Shown: positions 26,878-34,127 of the stretch, in pieces
Position numbering within the stretch: position 1 is the stretch's first letter
Layout: each line of letters opens with the position of its first letter
NCBI RefSeq assembly: GCF_001595645.1
Contig: NZ_LNKT01000012.1
Location: forward strand, 186,001 to 250,000
Reading direction: 5' to 3'
Source of the DNA: Sulfurovum riftiae
GTDB lineage: Bacteria; Campylobacterota; Campylobacteria; Campylobacterales; Sulfurovaceae
DNA: 64,000 bases
Program-made: the position numbers and the translations under genes
The notes under the pieces: generated by a model
What the model was told of the DNA's origin: nothing
Databases searched by the model: none
What the model saw: the letters and a program-made list of their open reading frames with translations, nothing else

Positions 26878-26943
26878 GAACTTGATTCAGGATCCCTGAG
26901 GTTTCAAAATAACTCTTGATCCCCGGGATCCTGAATCAAGTTC
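26878..26943. repeat. Palindromic repeat with 19-bp arms between prenyl synthase and tkt
   Basis: GAACTTGATTCAGGATCCC at 26878-26896 is perfectly inverted as GGGATCCTGAATCAAGTTC at 26925-26943, with a 28-nt spacer. The sequence is unrelated to the GTAG-headed units and resembles a widespread intergenic palindrome. On the minus strand it lies 38 bp before the tkt start and could form a strong leader hairpin. Confidence 0.85.
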
Positions 26944-26958
26944 AGGATGTCACTATGT

Positions 26959-27807
26959 TTATCTGTGCCGGTATAGATACTTATCCATCAACGGTTGCAA
27001 GGCTGTTTGTAACTTCTCGTCGAAGGCTTCAAATCGTCTTTGCAGCTCTTTTGCCAGAGTATCTGCCTGAACGACAGTCTCCTCCAGTCCCAAAAGATTC
27101 ACAAAGCTGTTCTTGTCTGCATCGTTCCCGGTGGTCTTTCCCGCTTCCTCTTCACTTTGTGTCTCATCGATAATATCGTCCTGTATCTGAAAAAGCAGCC
27201 CCAGGTCGATACCGAAACTATAAAGGTCATCCTGCACCTGCTTCTCAAGACCGACGATCACCGCACCCATCTGAAGGCTTACCGCGATGAGCTTGGCGGT
27301 CTTGTTGGTATGCAGGACCCTTACCTCTTCTATGGTAAGCGGCTTGTTCTCAAAGTAGCAGTCGATCGCCTGGCCAAGTACCATACCTCTGCTGCCGCCG
27401 TCGCGGGCAAGCAGTTCTACCAGTTTGATCTTCACATCTTCACGCAGCGGTGCTTTGGCGATAAGATAGAAGGCATCGGAGTTGAGCGCATCACCGGCCA
27501 GTATGGCGGTCACTTCGTCAAATCGTTTATGCAGGGTCTGATGCCCGCGGCGCAGGTCGGCATCGTCCATCGCAGGCAGATCATCATGTATGAGAGAGTA
27601 GGTATGGAACATCTCCAGTGCGAGCGCGACCGGCAGGGCAGAGTCATGGAGCATCGGTTCATAGGCATCCACAATGCTCAAAAGCAGCATCGGACGGAAA
27701 CGCTTTCCGCCTGCCTGGAGCATGGCACCCAATGCCTCTTCATAGACAGGGTGAAAACTGGTCACTTTTGGTAGGTTTTGTGCCAAATATGCTTCGAATC
27801 TCTGCAT
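26959..27807 (-). CDS. ispA: Short-chain polyprenyl diphosphate synthase (IspA-like)
   Basis: Condenses isopentenyl diphosphate with allylic diphosphates to farnesyl or geranylgeranyl diphosphate. The first aspartate-rich motif is DDLPAMDDADLRRG (DDx4D, the bacterial type), the second is LLFQIQDDIIDETQS (DDxxD). KTAKLIAVSLQMG and the GGKRFRPMLLL basic segment are typical. 282 residues. It works downstream of Dxr, which is also in this window. Chain length cannot be fixed from sequence alone. Confidence 0.9.
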   Translation of the reverse strand: MQRFEAYLAQNLPKVTSFHPVYEEALGAMLQAGGKRFRPMLLLSIVDAYEPMLHDSALPVALALEMFHTYSLIHDDLPAMDDADLRRGHQTLHKRFDEVTAILAGDALNSDAFYLIAKAPLREDVKIKLVELLARDGGSRGMVLGQAIDCYFENKPLTIEEVRVLHTNKTAKLIAVSLQMGAVIVGLEKQVQDDLYSFGIDLGLLFQIQDDIIDETQSEEEAGKTTGNDADKNSFVNLLGLEETVVQADTLAKELQRRFEAFDEKLQTALQPLMDKYLYRHR

Positions 27808-27830
27808 GTACTCTCATTAGGATTTATTAA

Positions 27831-27880
27831 GGGCATCTCTAAAAACCCTGTATACCCATAATGGGTTATTAGAGGTGACC
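27831..27880. repeat. Nested inverted repeat (GGGCATCTCTAA / TTAGAGGTGACC)
   Basis: Outer arms at 27831-27842 and 27869-27880 pair with one mismatch, and inner AACCC and GGGTT extend the stem. A related single arm, TTAGAGGTGCCC, occurs at 32862-32873 in the purN-nosD gap. Lies between two divergent genes. Confidence 0.55.
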
Positions 27881-27905
27881 TTCAGAGAATTATATCTAAT
27901 TTCGA

Positions 27906-27911
27906 TAAAAT
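27906..27911 (+). promoter_or_regulatory. -10 element 6 bp before ATG 27918
   Basis: TTTCGATAAAAT places a TAAAAT hexamer six bases before the start codon of the small membrane protein gene. No Shine-Dalgarno is present, so a leaderless message is predicted. The TTTCG prefix recurs at other promoters in this window. Confidence 0.45.
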
Positions 27912-27917
27912 AAGCAT

Positions 27918-28169
27918 ATGGGAACAGAACAACTACAAACAACTATCATATGGCTGAAACGGATTTTGGGAGTCACGGCGATCGCGATATGGGTCTATGT
28001 GATGGCTACTTTCCTGAAAGATCCGGCACCTTTTTCAGAATTGGCACCCTACTGTATGGGAAGTACCATGCTGATATTCGGTATACTGACAGCAGTTTTC
28101 AAAGGATTGGAGTTCTGGGAAACACAGATTAAAGAAAAAAGAGAAAGCAATGAAGAAAAAAAGCGTTAA
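27918..28169 (+). CDS. Small membrane protein, two predicted helices
   Basis: 83 residues with helices at about 12-30 (ILGVTAIAIWVYVMATFL) and 42-62 (YCMGSTMLIFGILTAVFKGL) and a very charged tail (KEKRESNEEKKR). It overlaps the next small gene by 20 bp and is probably co-translated with it. No family recognised. The promoter hexamer sits six bases before the ATG. Confidence 0.6.
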   Translation: MGTEQLQTTIIWLKRILGVTAIAIWVYVMATFLKDPAPFSELAPYCMGSTMLIFGILTAVFKGLEFWETQIKEKRESNEEKKR

Positions 28170-28386
28170 AAAATCCACTATGTTCAACATGAAAGGTATT
28201 TTGATCCTCGTCGCGTTCGGGGTATGGGTCAATCTGATGATAGGGATCAAAGAGAACTTTGAAACACTCAAAGAGGCTCTCATGAGCTTTGCAGGCAATA
28301 CAGCGATGGTCATCACCGTCACCTATGTGGTTTTTGTAATACTGGGGATCTTCCTGCAGGGAGAAGATACTGACAGTTTTGCCTGA
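28150..28386 (+). CDS. Small membrane protein, partner of preceding gene
   Basis: 78 residues with two hydrophobic helices (ILILVAFGVWVNLMIGI and AMVITVTYVVFVILGIFL) after a basic N-terminus (MKKKSVKKS). It starts inside the end of the previous gene. The ribosome binding site is weak (AAAGAGAAAG), as expected for coupling. An internal start at residue 11 or 14 is possible. Function unknown; the two may form a complex. Confidence 0.55.
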   Translation: MKKKSVKKSTMFNMKGILILVAFGVWVNLMIGIKENFETLKEALMSFAGNTAMVITVTYVVFVILGIFLQGEDTDSFA

Positions 28387-28415
28387 GAAGAGCGGCATAT
28401 GCTGCCGCTTTCTCT

Positions 28416-28928
28416 CTATACTTTACATTTTTTAGCGATCTCGCTGATCACTTCATCGAGTTTTTTATTCTCCATGCTGACAATGATATCCGCCACTTTT
28501 CTATAGGCCTTCTCCCGCTCTTTATAGAGACTTTTTGCCTTTTTTTCATCAGAAAAAAGCGGACGCTTGGCAAGTTTCGACTTGGCGTTCTTTGCCGTTT
28601 TCAGACGGTTGTGTATCCATTCAAACGAAGCATCGAGCAGAACGACAGTACCCAGTTTATCAATATTGTCCACCTTGTAGAAACCGCCGCCGCAGGAGAT
28701 AAGTGTCCCCGTAACACATTTCTCTATCCAGTCGGCAGTATCCTGTTCACACTGCCGAAAGTATGCCTCACCCTTCTTCTCGAAGATCTTTTTGACAAGC
28801 TTGTTCTCTTTGGATTCTATAAGGTCATCGGTGTCAATATTGTACACACCGTACTTCTTGGCAAAGGCACGCGCGGTCGTACCCTTGCCCACACCCATGA
28901 ATCCGATCAATATAATGTTTTTTTTCAT
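28416..28928 (-). CDS. aroK: Shikimate kinase
   Basis: Phosphorylates shikimate in aromatic amino acid synthesis. MKKNIILIGFMGVGKGTTARAFA gives the P-loop near the N-terminus. DTDDLIES is the shikimate-binding DxD segment, and SCGGGFY and KRPLF are typical. The real start is 28928, giving 170 residues. The open frame continues 20 codons further, but that part is the hairpin head of the repeat element at 28949-29022, with no family similarity. Single gene, with the repeat directly upstream. Confidence 0.9.
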   Translation of the reverse strand: MKKNIILIGFMGVGKGTTARAFAKKYGVYNIDTDDLIESKENKLVKKIFEKKGEAYFRQCEQDTADWIEKCVTGTLISCGGGFYKVDNIDKLGTVVLLDASFEWIHNRLKTAKNAKSKLAKRPLFSDEKKAKSLYKEREKAYRKVADIIVSMENKKLDEVISEIAKKCKV

Positions 28929-28948
28929 CCTGCCCCATCCGATAAAGG

Positions 28949-29022
28949 CATTGCACAGCAATGCATACCAACACTCTTCACTCTTCACTCCTCACTATTC
29001 ACTTGATGAAGCAACACTTCAT
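28949..29022. repeat. Composite heptamer element, copy 1
   Basis: A head GCATTGCACAGCAATGC (a small hairpin) and ATACCAAC are followed by four heptamers (CTCTTCA, CTCTTCA, CTCCTCA, CTATTCA at 28974-29001). A terminal hairpin, TGATGAAG with CTTCATCA, closes the element. The same architecture occurs at 38613-38694. Located between aroK and the next minus-strand gene. Confidence 0.65.
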
Positions 29023-29024
29023 CA

Positions 29025-29264
29025 CTACACCATATTGTAACGGTCGATGATCTTCTTGAGTCGTTTACGCAGATTTTTCAAAGCATCCTCGGCACTCTCT
29101 CCTTCCGCTACCAGTGATTCAAACTCATCGAACTGGATCTTGGCTACCCAGCCGATCTTCTTGTGTTTTTTGATCCCTACGAAACGTACTTCGCCGAAAT
29201 GCTCTTTGGCCATATTGTAGATACGCTCGATTCTCTGATCGAGTGTTTTTGTTTCTTTACTCAT
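29025..29264 (-). CDS. Conserved small protein, possibly HicB/double-stranded RBD-like fold
   Basis: 79 residues from ATG 29264, which has AAAGGAC at good spacing; the frame upstream to 29291 is not supported. The core KHKKIGWVAKIQFDEFESLVAEGESAEDALKNLRKRLKKII has the shape of a small antiparallel sheet followed by a helix, as in HicB-like partial RNase H folds (xGxSxxEAL-type helix). That similarity is weak. There is no toxin partner beside it, so a toxin-antitoxin role is not supported. Confidence 0.55.
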   Translation of the reverse strand: MSKETKTLDQRIERIYNMAKEHFGEVRFVGIKKHKKIGWVAKIQFDEFESLVAEGESAEDALKNLRKRLKKIIDRYNMV

Positions 29265-29297
29265 TTTTGTCCTTTGGATGCTTTTTGTCAATTTGGT

Positions 29298-29303
29298 TAT
29301 AAT
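29298..29303 (+). promoter_or_regulatory. -10 element of the SDR gene
   Basis: TATAAT lies 44 bases before the SDR start codon. The surrounding TATAATTATA is nearly palindromic and could also serve the minus-strand gene at 29264. Confidence 0.45.
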
Positions 29304-29347
29304 TATAGCATAGCAATAATACGAAAGTATTAGAGGAGGAGAAGATA

Positions 29348-30046
29348 ATGAAAAGAATATTGATCACCGGTGTCGGTTCCGGTCTGGGAGAGGCATTGGC
29401 AAAAGCGTACATTGAGCAGGGCGATACCGTTTATGCCATCGGACGGGAATACCCCAAAGAGATCTATTCCCATCCCCGTTTTTTCTTTTTCCCCTATGAC
29501 CTGAGGGAAACCTTTACCCTTCAGAGCTCTGTCAAAGAGTTCGTCAATCAGCATACCTTCGATCTTGTCATTCTCAATGCCGGTATTCTTGGAGAGATCA
29601 AAATGCTGCATGAGAGCGACCTGCTGGATGTCAAAGAGGTCATGGAAGTGAACCTCTGGGCCAACAAAGAGCTCATCGATGTGCTAAGCAAATTCGCCAC
29701 GGTCAAGCAGGTCGTAGGTATCAGCTCCGGTGCAGCGGTCAACGGTTCCAAAGGGTGGGGAGCCTACGCTCTCTCCAAATCGGCACTCAATATGCTGCTC
29801 AGCCTCTATGCGAAAGAGTTACCTGATATTCACTTCACCGCTCTGGCACCCGGTATCATCAGAACACCGATGGTAGAGCATATTCTCGAAGAGGTGGATG
29901 AAACGCTTTATCCTTCTGTCAAAAAACTGCGCGAAAACACTATCTGGACACCGAAGGAAGGTGTACAGATACTCATTCCGGCATTTGAGAAACTGCTGGA
30001 TTATGAGAGCGGGAGCTTTCTGGATATCAGAACGATGAAACTGTAA
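29348..30046 (+). CDS. Short-chain dehydrogenase/reductase
   Basis: 232 residues. The Rossmann glycine motif is TGVGSGLGEALA at the N-terminus, LNAGILG is the NAG motif, and the catalytic serine and YxxxK are in GISSGAAV and YALSKSALN. LAPGIIRTPM follows. A strong AGAGGAGGAG site precedes the ATG. NAD(P)-dependent oxidoreductase of unknown substrate. Convergent with the MATE gene. Confidence 0.88.
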   Translation: MKRILITGVGSGLGEALAKAYIEQGDTVYAIGREYPKEIYSHPRFFFFPYDLRETFTLQSSVKEFVNQHTFDLVILNAGILGEIKMLHESDLLDVKEVMEVNLWANKELIDVLSKFATVKQVVGISSGAAVNGSKGWGAYALSKSALNMLLSLYAKELPDIHFTALAPGIIRTPMVEHILEEVDETLYPSVKKLRENTIWTPKEGVQILIPAFEKLLDYESGSFLDIRTMKL

Positions 30047-30055
30047 TGCACAGAT

Positions 30056-31411
30056 TTATACTTTGATCTTCTGCCACTCTCCTTTACTGAAAGTCCTCCA
30101 GAGCCAGACCGCTTTGACAAAGGTATCGGAGATCATTGCAAAATAGACAAAAAGGATGTTGTTAAAGTACCAGCTCAGTACAAAAGCCGGGATGATACGC
30201 ACGAACCAGAGTGAGACCAGATTGATCTTCAGTGTCTTTTTACTGGCTCCGGCTCCCCTGAGTGCCCCGGAGAGAACGAAGTTGAATGCAAGCGGTATCT
30301 GGGAAAAACCGACGATCCGCAGGTAGAGGCTCGCCTCCTCAATGGTCTGGGCATCGTTCGTAAAGAACCAGACGATCTTTTCGGGCATGAAGATCATGAA
30401 AAAAGAGAGGAAGAACATGAATCCCAAAGTATACTTCAGGACAAGCAGGACATCCTCTTTCGCCCGCTGCGGATCTTTGGCACCAAGCCCCTGCCCCATC
30501 AGGGCCATGGCTGCAATAGTGAAGCCGATACCCGGCATGAATGCCAGGCCCTCGACACGCAAGCCTATCTGATAGCCTGCAAGTGCAGCAGTTCCATAAT
30601 GTGAGACCACCATGGTAAAAAGCATAAAAGAACTAAACGTCAAAGAGCGCTCTATAGAGGAAGGTATGCCGACTTTCAAAGCCCGCATGAGCAGGGATCT
30701 CGAGTGATACCAAACAGGGATATAAGGGGTTTTGTGCCGCAGGTACAATCCCACATAAACTATGAACTCCAGCATATTGACGATGACCGTACCGACAGCT
30801 GCTCCAAGCACTCCCAGTTCGGGGAAACCGAATTTCCCGAAAATAAGCAGATAGTTCAGCACTACATTCAGAAAAATGGAGCCGATCTTGACATACATCG
30901 GTGTCTTGGTATCGCCTGCAGAATTGAGTGCAGAGACGAAGACCAGCTTCATGAAGACAAAAGGCATCATCCATGTCAGCATCTGCACATACTCCTCACC
31001 CAGGGCCACCACTTCAGGTGCCGTACCGAACCAGACATAGATGTTCGATGCAAGGAAATACCAGAGTACCATGACAGGCAGACTCAAAAAGAGTGCAAAC
31101 CTCAGCAGTGTAGACAGGCCCATGGAGGCACGCTTCATACGCTGTGCCCCCACAAAACGAGAAAGCAGTGCGGAAGTACCGACATGCAGCAGTGTCAGCA
31201 CGGCAAAGACGAACATCAGTGACTGCAGGCCAAGCCCCACAGCTGCCACGGCAAAAGCGGAGAGCCGCCCCACCATGATCAGGTCGGTGATCACCTGCAG
31301 CATATCGAGCAGAGAGTTGATGGCTGCGGGAATAGAGAGTTTGAGTATTTTCTGGTGTTTTGCGGGGAAATATCGTAACACTGCGGCTCTTTTTTTTAGC
31401 GCATTATACAC
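30056..31411 (-). CDS. MATE-family multidrug/sodium efflux transporter
   Basis: 451 residues with about 12 membrane helices in two pseudo-repeats. AAINSLLDMLQVITDLIMVGRLS is the first helix pair with the conserved acidic residues, and ALSVLF-like repeats such as TSALLSRFVGAQR and SIERSLTFSSFML follow. Expels cationic compounds in exchange for sodium or protons. It overlaps the upstream small membrane gene by 8 bp, so the two are co-transcribed. Confidence 0.88.
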   Translation of the reverse strand: MYNALKKRAAVLRYFPAKHQKILKLSIPAAINSLLDMLQVITDLIMVGRLSAFAVAAVGLGLQSLMFVFAVLTLLHVGTSALLSRFVGAQRMKRASMGLSTLLRFALFLSLPVMVLWYFLASNIYVWFGTAPEVVALGEEYVQMLTWMMPFVFMKLVFVSALNSAGDTKTPMYVKIGSIFLNVVLNYLLIFGKFGFPELGVLGAAVGTVIVNMLEFIVYVGLYLRHKTPYIPVWYHSRSLLMRALKVGIPSSIERSLTFSSFMLFTMVVSHYGTAALAGYQIGLRVEGLAFMPGIGFTIAAMALMGQGLGAKDPQRAKEDVLLVLKYTLGFMFFLSFFMIFMPEKIVWFFTNDAQTIEEASLYLRIVGFSQIPLAFNFVLSGALRGAGASKKTLKINLVSLWFVRIIPAFVLSWYFNNILFVYFAMISDTFVKAVWLWRTFSKGEWQKIKV

Positions 31412-31727
31412 CGACTAACTGAGAAAGAAAGGCATAGAGGAAAACGATGGCCACGGAAGCCCAACCAAGCATCCAGGCTGTGGCACGGAGACGTTTCTGC
31501 CTCAGGAACATCTTTCTGGTCTTATAGAGTACGACCGGATAGGCGAACATAACGAATACTACGGGCAAATACGCCATAGAGGTCAAATGGTATTTCGCTA
31601 TGGCCAGTTTCACTGCCACAAGAGAGGTATAGACAAAGCCGTAAACGATCAGCAGCAGGAAGACCTGCACGGCAACAAACATAAGATAGGCACCCTTGGC
31701 ATTCTTTTCATCGCTGTAATACTGCAT
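31404..31727 (-). CDS. Small membrane protein preceding the MATE gene
   Basis: 107 residues with three likely helices (MFVAVQVFLLLIVYGFVYTSLVAV, AYLPVVFVMFAYPVVLY, AWMLGWASVAIVFLYAFL). AGGAGAG precedes the ATG. It is coupled to the MATE gene by an 8-bp overlap. No family recognised. Confidence 0.65.
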   Translation of the reverse strand: MQYYSDEKNAKGAYLMFVAVQVFLLLIVYGFVYTSLVAVKLAIAKYHLTSMAYLPVVFVMFAYPVVLYKTRKMFLRQKRLRATAWMLGWASVAIVFLYAFLSQLVGV

Positions 31728-31781
31728 TGTCTCTCCTGTTTTGGGATTTGTAAAATCATACTATAACTTTTTGAATTGTAG

Positions 31782-31787
31782 TACAAT
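31782..31787 (+). promoter_or_regulatory. -10 element 6 bp before thpR
   Basis: TACAAT followed by AGCTTT and the ATG. No ribosome binding site is seen, so a leaderless thpR message is predicted. An earlier TATAAC at 31762-31767 could give a short leader instead. Confidence 0.4.
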
Positions 31788-31793
31788 AGCTTT

Positions 31794-32291
31794 ATGAGAC
31801 TTTTTATCGCTTCACCTGTTATGTTCGAGAATTACGCACAGATCAAAGAGGACTTCGGTGAGATCCTTCAGGGGAAATGGGTCGAGGAGGAGAACCTGCA
31901 CCTGACATGGATCTTTCTGGGCAATATGTCTGACGAAAAAGCGGTCATCGAAAAAATGAAGAGGCTTACCTTGCCGGAGACAGAGGTCACCATATCAGAG
32001 TTGGGATATTTCGGAAGGCCGCCAAGGATCCTCTTTGCCAGAGCCCGGGAGAAACCGCTGTATGAAACAGCCAAAACTTTCAAAGAATCCGGCTTCGATC
32101 TCTACCGTTTTAAACCGCATATTACACTGTGTCGCATTAAACAGATCGATAACTATAAACAATACAAAGAAAAAATGAAAAACTACCGGGAAAAAGTACT
32201 CGGAACAATCCTGCCCAAGATCACACTTTACAAAAGTGAACTCTCAGAGAGAGGACCGGAATATACTGCGCTTTATACGTTAGGAGAGTAA
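31794..32291 (+). CDS. thpR: RNA 2',3'-cyclic phosphodiesterase (2H family)
   Basis: 165 residues of the LigT/ThpR 2H phosphoesterase fold, which opens 2',3'-cyclic phosphates on RNA. The two catalytic HxT motifs are HLTWIFLGN and HITLCRIK. The N-terminal MRLFIASPV is typical. It overlaps the convergent purN end by 12 bp. Confidence 0.9.
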   Translation: MRLFIASPVMFENYAQIKEDFGEILQGKWVEEENLHLTWIFLGNMSDEKAVIEKMKRLTLPETEVTISELGYFGRPPRILFARAREKPLYETAKTFKESGFDLYRFKPHITLCRIKQIDNYKQYKEKMKNYREKVLGTILPKITLYKSELSERGPEYTALYTLGE

Positions 32292-32834
32292 CAACACTTT
32301 TCTGATAGCCTCGACCAGAGCCTCTTTTTCTATCTGGCGTATCTTTTTATCGTATTGTTCCAGACTCAAGCCCTCTTTCAAAACTTCTTTTTGAAGAATG
32401 ACCTCACCTCCGTCCAACTCCGAGATCACCCAGTGTACGGAAACACCACCTTCCGGGTAGCCATCGTTGTAGCTCTTCTCGATGGCGTTCAAACCCTTGT
32501 GCCTGGGGAGCAGAGAGGGATGCAGATTGACAGACTTGACAGTGTCTGTAAACACCGGTGTCAAGATACGCATGAACCCTGCCAGTACGGTCAGGTTCGG
32601 TCGGTATTTTTCCAGACGTTCAACCACTTCGGTATCGAAGGCCTCCCTGCTTTCAAAGGCTTTGGGATCGACGATCTCCAGAGGAATACCTGCCGCTTTT
32701 GCCACAGCTATGCCTTCGGCATCGGGGTTGTTTGTCAAAGCCACGACAACATCGACTTCTTTGTTATGTAAAGTCTTGACAATATGGGCAAAGTTCGTAC
32801 CTTTGCCGCTGAAGAGTACCGCTATTTTTTTCAT
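32280..32834 (-). CDS. purN: Phosphoribosylglycinamide formyltransferase, folate-dependent
   Basis: 184 residues. GAR transformylase of purine synthesis, using 10-formyl-THF. Motifs: VLFSGKGTNF, the catalytic region AGFMRILTPVF, NLHPSLLPRHKGLNAIEKSYNDG with Asn-His, and SVHWVISELDGG(E)VILQ, where the usual second histidine and Asp are present. The formate-dependent isozyme purT is also in this window. Its ATG has a TAAAAT hexamer six bases upstream and no ribosome binding site. Confidence 0.95.
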   Translation of the reverse strand: MKKIAVLFSGKGTNFAHIVKTLHNKEVDVVVALTNNPDAEGIAVAKAAGIPLEIVDPKAFESREAFDTEVVERLEKYRPNLTVLAGFMRILTPVFTDTVKSVNLHPSLLPRHKGLNAIEKSYNDGYPEGGVSVHWVISELDGGEVILQKEVLKEGLSLEQYDKKIRQIEKEALVEAIRKVLLLS

Positions 32835-32840
32835 AGCCGC

Positions 32841-32890
32841 ATTTTACCGTTTTAGGCTTTAGAGGTGCCCTAAACTATCTATGTTAAAAT
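32841..32890. promoter_or_regulatory. Divergent -10 boxes for purN and nosD-like gene
   Basis: On the minus strand TAAAAT at 32841-32846 is six bases before the purN ATG. On the plus strand TAAAAT at 32885-32890 is seven bases before the nosD-like ATG. Both imply transcripts beginning at or within a base or two of the start codon. A TTAGAGGTGCCC segment lies between them. Confidence 0.45.
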
Positions 32891-32897
32891 AGGGTCT

Positions 32898-34127
32898 ATG
32901 AAAAAACTATGGATGATGTATCTTCTCTTTATCTCTTTTGGCAGTGCAACGATACTGCAAAATGCCATCGACCGTGCATCTGCCGGTTCCACACTCAAGC
33001 TATCCAAAGGTATTTATAAAGGAAAGATCACTATCGACAAACCGATCACCATTATAGGCAGCGAGAACGGTGTAATCATCAGGGGAGATGGCACAGACAG
33101 TGTCATTACCGTGAACAGTCCCCATGTCACTCTTTCAAATATAGAGATCACCGGAAGCGGAAAAAGACGGGAAAATCTCGATGCTGCCGTTACGCTGAAC
33201 ATGGCAGACCACTTCAAGATAAGCCATTGCACCCTGCGTGACGCTTTTTACGGCATTGTCATCAACAGGTCCAATGATACGATCATAGAAAACAACCATA
33301 TCTCTTCCGAAGAAAAGAAAATACCGCTTCGGGGAGATGCCCTGAAACTCTGGTACAGCAACCATGCTGTCATCAGAAACAATACCTTCAAATCCATGCG
33401 TGACCTGTCACTTCTCTATGTGAATGACAGCACCATAGAGAAGAACATTTTTCTGCATAACCGTCTGGCGCTGAGCCTGAGCCACAGTCACAACAACACT
33501 GTCAGGGACAATACGTTCCAATACAACGAGGTTGGGATCATGATCATGGGAGGCAGGGATATCAACGTAACACACAACCTCATCCAAAGCTCCAAGGGAC
33601 CTGCCGGTATCGGTATGGTTGCAGACAAAGTGTCGCAGCTCACATTCGAAGACAATACACTCAAATACAATACCAAAGCACTTTACATCGATTGTAAAAG
33701 ATCAGAAAAAGGGTACCAGCGCTTTATCAGAAACAACAGGATCCTCTATAACGGAGAAGCACTGCATTTCCACTCATATATCAAGAACAATGTTATTACC
33801 CATAATATCATCGATGGCAACCTTGAAGATGTGGTCAAAGATGTCAAAGGAAGCTACACGGGAAGCAACATCATTGAATACAACTACTGGGACCGATATG
33901 AAGGTTTTGACAGGAACAGAGACAATGTGGGAGATACCCCCTACAAAAAATTCCAGTATGCCGACCAACTCTGGTTCTATCATCACAGAATGAAGTTCTT
34001 TTACGGAACCCCTGTCATGTCACTGGTCAATTTCCTTGCCAGACTGGCCCCTTTTTCGGAACCGCTGCTTCTTCTGGAGGACAGGAAACCGCTTATCTCC
34101 CCTCCAGCAATTCCAGAGCATCAATAA
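32898..34127 (+). CDS. NosD-like right-handed beta-helix periplasmic protein
   Basis: 409 residues with an N-terminal signal peptide (MMYLLFISFGSA). NosD-type opening LQNAIDRASAGSTLKLSKGIYKG is followed by many short beta-helix repeats of N-x-I/F type (IIENNHI, VIRNNTF, TIEKNIF, TVRDNTF, IRNNRIL). The end matches NosD: DRYEGFDRNRDNVGDTPYK and VMSLVNFLARLAPFSEPLLLL. NosD helps copper insertion into nitrous oxide reductase, yet no nosZ or other nos gene is in this window. It converges with, and overlaps by 35 bp, the NAD(P)HX gene. Confidence 0.8.
   Translation: MKKLWMMYLLFISFGSATILQNAIDRASAGSTLKLSKGIYKGKITIDKPITIIGSENGVIIRGDGTDSVITVNSPHVTLSNIEITGSGKRRENLDAAVTLNMADHFKISHCTLRDAFYGIVINRSNDTIIENNHISSEEKKIPLRGDALKLWYSNHAVIRNNTFKSMRDLSLLYVNDSTIEKNIFLHNRLALSLSHSHNNTVRDNTFQYNEVGIMIMGGRDINVTHNLIQSSKGPAGIGMVADKVSQLTFEDNTLKYNTKALYIDCKRSEKGYQRFIRNNRILYNGEALHFHSYIKNNVITHNIIDGNLEDVVKDVKGSYTGSNIIEYNYWDRYEGFDRNRDNVGDTPYKKFQYADQLWFYHHRMKFFYGTPVMSLVNFLARLAPFSEPLLLLEDRKPLISPPAIPEHQ

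Noticed and set aside
29025-29264. HicB-type antitoxin of a toxin-antitoxin pair
   Set aside because: Only a weak fold resemblance and no adjacent toxin ORF.
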